A stretch of DNA of 8,125 bases from NCBI GenBank assembly GCA_947372365.1, contig CANBTK010000053.1:1-8125 (forward strand), given 5' to 3'. Of this stretch, positions 6,143 to 8,125 are shown piece after piece. Position 1 is the stretch's first letter; each line of letters opens with the position of its first letter. Source of the stretch: Flavipsychrobacter stenotrophus (lineage in GTDB: Bacteria > Bacteroidota > Bacteroidia > Chitinophagales > Chitinophagaceae). The notes beneath the pieces are model-generated. The model saw only the letters and a list, made by a program, of their open reading frames with translations, did not search any database and had not been told where the DNA came from. The translations under genes and the position numbers were made by a program.

Positions 6143-7744
6143 TTAATGGTTAAGGCCGCAATCAATACGTACGCGCCTCAGCACATAAGCATTATCCTCC
6201 AGCCTTATTTCGTGCGTATGGGTAGGATGGGTATCAGGCTCATTGGCACGGGTTACAGCCATTGCCATGCCCTTTGCCTGTTGCTTCATTACTTTTACGC
6301 GGCCACGGCGCAACAAATGCTCAATAAACGTTTTAGCGGCATTTTCGCCGGAAGTAGGCTCTACCGAACCAGTACCCGGCGCAGCACTGCTGATTGAAAA
6401 CATCTTACTGGGCACCTGCTCGCTGGCGGTATGTACCATAATACTATCCATACCCAGCCCGTACTCGGCTATATTGATACTGCTTTGTGGCAGGTCCTTG
6501 GCTTCTGCGGGCGAAGCCATCATCATCATTACATTGGCTGGCTTAGGCGCTACAGCAACAGGCGTGGAAGGCGACAAGATACCGTGCCTTATAAATGCGC
6601 TGCGGATGGCCTGCCCATAACCTATTTTAGCGAAGCCTGCATTGGCCACCTCTACCATTTTGTGGGCTACCTGGCTATAGAAAGCCGGCACAACCGATGC
6701 ACCGTTAATGCCTGCCAGTAAAATCTGCGCCATATCCTGGCTTACCTGCAGCAGGCTTTTTTCGTCCTGTGCTGCCTGTAGTTTAAACATACCGCCCAGC
6801 CCCTCAAAGAAAGCGCCGGTAAACACGCGTGAGAAAGAATGCGGCTCTGATGACAGCACATTGGCCGGGCCAGCTGAAGGTAATTTGTTCGGGTCGCGGT
6901 AAAAGAATGAATTCACTGCGCTGCGCAGGCAGTCAGCGTCAACAGCATCGGGCGAGCTCTGCCTTATGGCCCAGCCCAGTTGCTCTGCAAGCCTGGATAA
7001 GCGCGATGCCCTGTAGATAGTGCCTCCGGTTTCGGCCAGTACGCCATTGCGCAGGCTTTGCAACTGCAAGCCCACCAGTATTGCGCTCATATCGCCGAAT
7101 GATTCGTGAAAAGCACCTGCTTCCAGATAGGCGGCATCCCACAACTGCGGCTTTATGGCATCTAGTATAGCATGGCCCTGCTCGTGGCATACCACATCGG
7201 GGCTTTCGCACGAATATACGGTGCGGCTGCTTACGCGGCCATGAAAAAACCGCAGCCCTACCCTATCGTAATAAGCGTTCAGGTCATTGCCGTGGTCCAG
7301 GTCAACCGGCAGCGTTTTGCCTACCTGCCACGATGTGCCGGGCAAGTGCGAGCTCCAGAAAACCGAACCGCGGTTCAGCGCATCGGCCGCAGCCCAGTAA
7401 CGGAATTCAGGAGTACCCGGCGGGTAAATTTTCGCTGGTGGAACAGCCGTAGGGTGTTCAATACTTGTAGGCAGCGTAGTTGACGAAAGCACCGGCGCAG
7501 GCTGCTGTACCAGTTGCCCGCCATCAGGGTGGCTACCCGCGCCAGGGTCCTGCTCCCATGCCGAAATTATTGCCGGGGCTGGCTGTGGCTTCACCTTTGG
7601 CTTTGCTGTGGGTTTGGTGCTGGCCGCAGCTTTAGTAGCGGGCTTAGCGGTAGCCTTTGTGGCTGGTTTTGCTGCAGCTTTTGTAGCTGGCTTCTTAGTT
7701 TCTACCGCAGCTGGTTTTACTGCGGGCTTGGATGCTTTTGCCAT
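6143..7744 (-). CDS. Thermolysin-like (gluzincin) zinc metalloprotease homologue with Lys/Ala/Pro-rich N-terminal tail, 533 aa
   Basis: Predicted zinc metallopeptidase of the thermolysin (M4-like) clan. HEQGH (187-191) supplies two zinc ligands and the catalytic Glu188. Downstream GAFHESFGD supplies the third ligand E214, with D218 four residues later, as in thermolysin (E166/D170). H302 in EPHSFSRVFTGAFFE lies where the transition-state His of M4 enzymes is expected. Residues 1-58 are an Ala/Lys/Pro tail with three 8-residue units resembling histone H1-like tails; 59-115 is a Pro-rich linker. The catalytic part spans about 115-390, and 390-533 is an unassigned region with MMMM and His-rich THPTHTHE stretches and a basic end. 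No signal peptide, membrane segment or usual M4 propeptide is seen, so it appears cytoplasmic or exported by another route. It heads a unit with the 127-aa gene. The protease clan is fairly sure; activity and substrate are not. Confidence 0.82.
   Translation of the reverse strand: MAKASKPAVKPAAVETKKPATKAAAKPATKATAKPATKAAASTKPTAKPKVKPQPAPAIISAWEQDPGAGSHPDGGQLVQQPAPVLSSTTLPTSIEHPTAVPPAKIYPPGTPEFRYWAAADALNRGSVFWSSHLPGTSWQVGKTLPVDLDHGNDLNAYYDRVGLRFFHGRVSSRTVYSCESPDVVCHEQGHAILDAIKPQLWDAAYLEAGAFHESFGDMSAILVGLQLQSLRNGVLAETGGTIYRASRLSRLAEQLGWAIRQSSPDAVDADCLRSAVNSFFYRDPNKLPSAGPANVLSSEPHSFSRVFTGAFFEGLGGMFKLQAAQDEKSLLQVSQDMAQILLAGINGASVVPAFYSQVAHKMVEVANAGFAKIGYGQAIRSAFIRHGILSPSTPVAVAPKPANVMMMMASPAEAKDLPQSSINIAEYGLGMDSIMVHTASEQVPSKMFSISSAAPGTGSVEPTSGENAAKTFIEHLLRRGRVKVMKQQAKGMAMAVTRANEPDTHPTHTHEIRLEDNAYVLRRVRIDCGLNH
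7622..7693 (-). repeat. Three 24-bp coding repeats, protein unit KPATKA(A/T)A
   Basis: Residues 18-41 of the protease-like protein consist of three consecutive 8-residue units: KPATKAAA, KPATKATA, KPATKAAA. The surrounding residues 1-58 keep the same Lys/Ala/Pro/Thr composition. Such tails often bind nucleic acid or polyanions and vary in length by slippage. Confidence 0.8.
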
Positions 7745-7975
7745 TGTGTGCTTTTAAAAAAATTAAGAATGATTATCTGTTCCTGTATTACTCACTTCCT
7801 TTATTATAACGTTATTATGCTAAAAGTAAATAATAATTAAACCTATTACCAACTATTTTAAAAAAAGTTAACAAAAGAATATTTAACATAGGCAATGCTA
7901 TAAAAGCTGCTGCCCGCCAATGGGAAACGAATTGTTACAAAACACCAGGGCACAGCTTTCGTACCACTGAAAATG
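7745..7975. other. Gene-free AT-rich region upstream of the protease gene
   Basis: No credible coding sequence is visible on either strand. Minus-strand TACTTTTA (7821-7828) differs from the -7 consensus by one base and has TTG 21 nt upstream (about 7850-7852), so it is a weak promoter candidate for the protease gene, with a leader of roughly 75 nt. The part from about 7900 onward is less AT-rich and contains a strong stem, noted separately. Confidence 0.4.
7903..7959 (+). ncRNA. Possible structured RNA element: 12-bp stem with one bulge
   Basis: AAAGCTG (7903-7909) pairs with CAGCTTT (7953-7959), C7910 is bulged, and TGCCC (7911-7915) pairs with GGGCA (7948-7952), enclosing a 32-nt loop. 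It is followed by further hairpins at 7983-8024 and a terminator-like core at 8040-8061. This could be the 5' domain of a small RNA or a leader on the plus strand. No known RNA family is recognised and no promoter with TAnnTTTG is found upstream, so this is tentative; the strand is a guess. Confidence 0.25.
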
Positions 7976-7982
7976 TTCTCCA

Positions 7983-8024
7983 AGCGCCCAATGAATGAAC
8001 AACGGCGCTAAAACCCTGTTAGCG
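7983..8024 (+). other. Two mutually exclusive hairpins in the left palindrome arm
   Basis: AGCGCC (7983-7988) can pair with GGCGCT (8004-8009). Alternatively CGCTAA (8006-8011), which overlaps the latter, can pair with TTAGCG (8019-8024) around a 7-nt loop. Alternative pairing shortly before a terminator-like stem is the layout of attenuators, but it could arise by chance and only the plus-strand reading is considered. Confidence 0.25.
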
Positions 8025-8039
8025 ATTAATTGAAACTAT

Positions 8040-8061
8040 AAAGCCCCATTAATGGGGCTTT
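8040..8061. terminator. Terminator-like GC hairpin at the palindrome centre
   Basis: AAAGCCCC (8040-8047) and GGGGCTTT (8054-8061) form an 8-bp stem with loop ATTAAT. The flanking A and T runs would let it end transcription in either direction. It probably is the original short genomic hairpin at which the larger fold-back began. Confidence 0.45.
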
Positions 8062-8125
8062 ATAGTTTCAATTAATCGCTAACAGGGTTTTAGCGCCGTT
8101 GTTCATTCATTGGGCGCTTGGAGAA

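Larger units (their letters stand above)
7976..8125. repeat. Perfect 150-bp palindrome at the window end
   Basis: Bases 7976-8050 and 8051-8125 are exact reverse complements with no spacer; I checked this base by base. The centre is ATT|AAT inside a terminator-like GC stem. The right arm ends at the last base of the window, so its true length cannot be judged: 75 bp per arm is a minimum. No gene lies within it. The most likely origin is fold-back at a hairpin during library preparation or assembly. Confidence 0.97.

Noticed and set aside
6939..7483. Open frames on both strands overlapping the protease core
   Set aside because: They overlap the HEQGH-containing frame and their translations are Arg/Cys-rich without recognisable pattern.
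7897..8035. Minus-strand open stretch ending at TAG near 7897 through the left palindrome arm
   Set aside because: No start codon with ribosome-binding signal, and it crosses sequence better explained as hairpins.
6118..8081. Shared string ATTAATCGCTA at 6118 region and in the palindrome right arm (8071-8081)
   Set aside because: Only 11 AT-rich bases; too short to call a repeat.

Overview
The window looks like a stretch of chromosome (or long contig) from a Bacteroidota bacterium, probably a Chitinophagales or Sphingobacteriales relative. Support comes from a DUF3078-type outer-membrane protein, AT-rich spacers between moderately GC-rich genes, few Shine-Dalgarno sites, and several matches to the Bacteroidota sigma-ABfr -7 box TAnnTTTG. 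All eight credible genes lie on the minus strand, so transcription runs from high to low coordinates. No tRNA, rRNA, CRISPR array, insertion sequence or phage gene was recognised.

In transcription order: (1) a 533-aa thermolysin-like zinc metalloprotease homologue with a Lys/Ala/Pro repeat tail and no signal peptide, followed by a 127-aa protein of unknown function and a good intrinsic terminator (5625-5656). (2) An SRPBCC-domain protein overlapping a MarR-family repressor by ATGA, with a near-consensus promoter flanked by an inverted repeat that is a good candidate MarR operator. (3) A DUF3078 outer-membrane beta-barrel protein followed 18 nt later by mscL, with a -7 box upstream and a terminator downstream. 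(4) A secreted acid-sphingomyelinase-like metallophosphoesterase whose promoter abuts the mscL terminator, then a DEAD-box RNA helicase with a DEVD motif II and its own Shine-Dalgarno site.

The right end (7745-8125) has no gene. It ends in a perfect spacer-free 150-bp palindrome (7976-8125) whose right arm stops exactly at the last base. The likeliest explanation is fold-back at a terminator hairpin during library preparation or assembly. A true inverted duplication or a read-through hairpin telomere remain possible. The left arm and sequence just before it contain hairpins that could belong to a structured RNA.

Most genes are ordinary envelope, stress or RNA-metabolism functions. The parts most worth a second look are the protease/orphan pair, which share short motifs, the MarR promoter architecture and the terminal palindrome.
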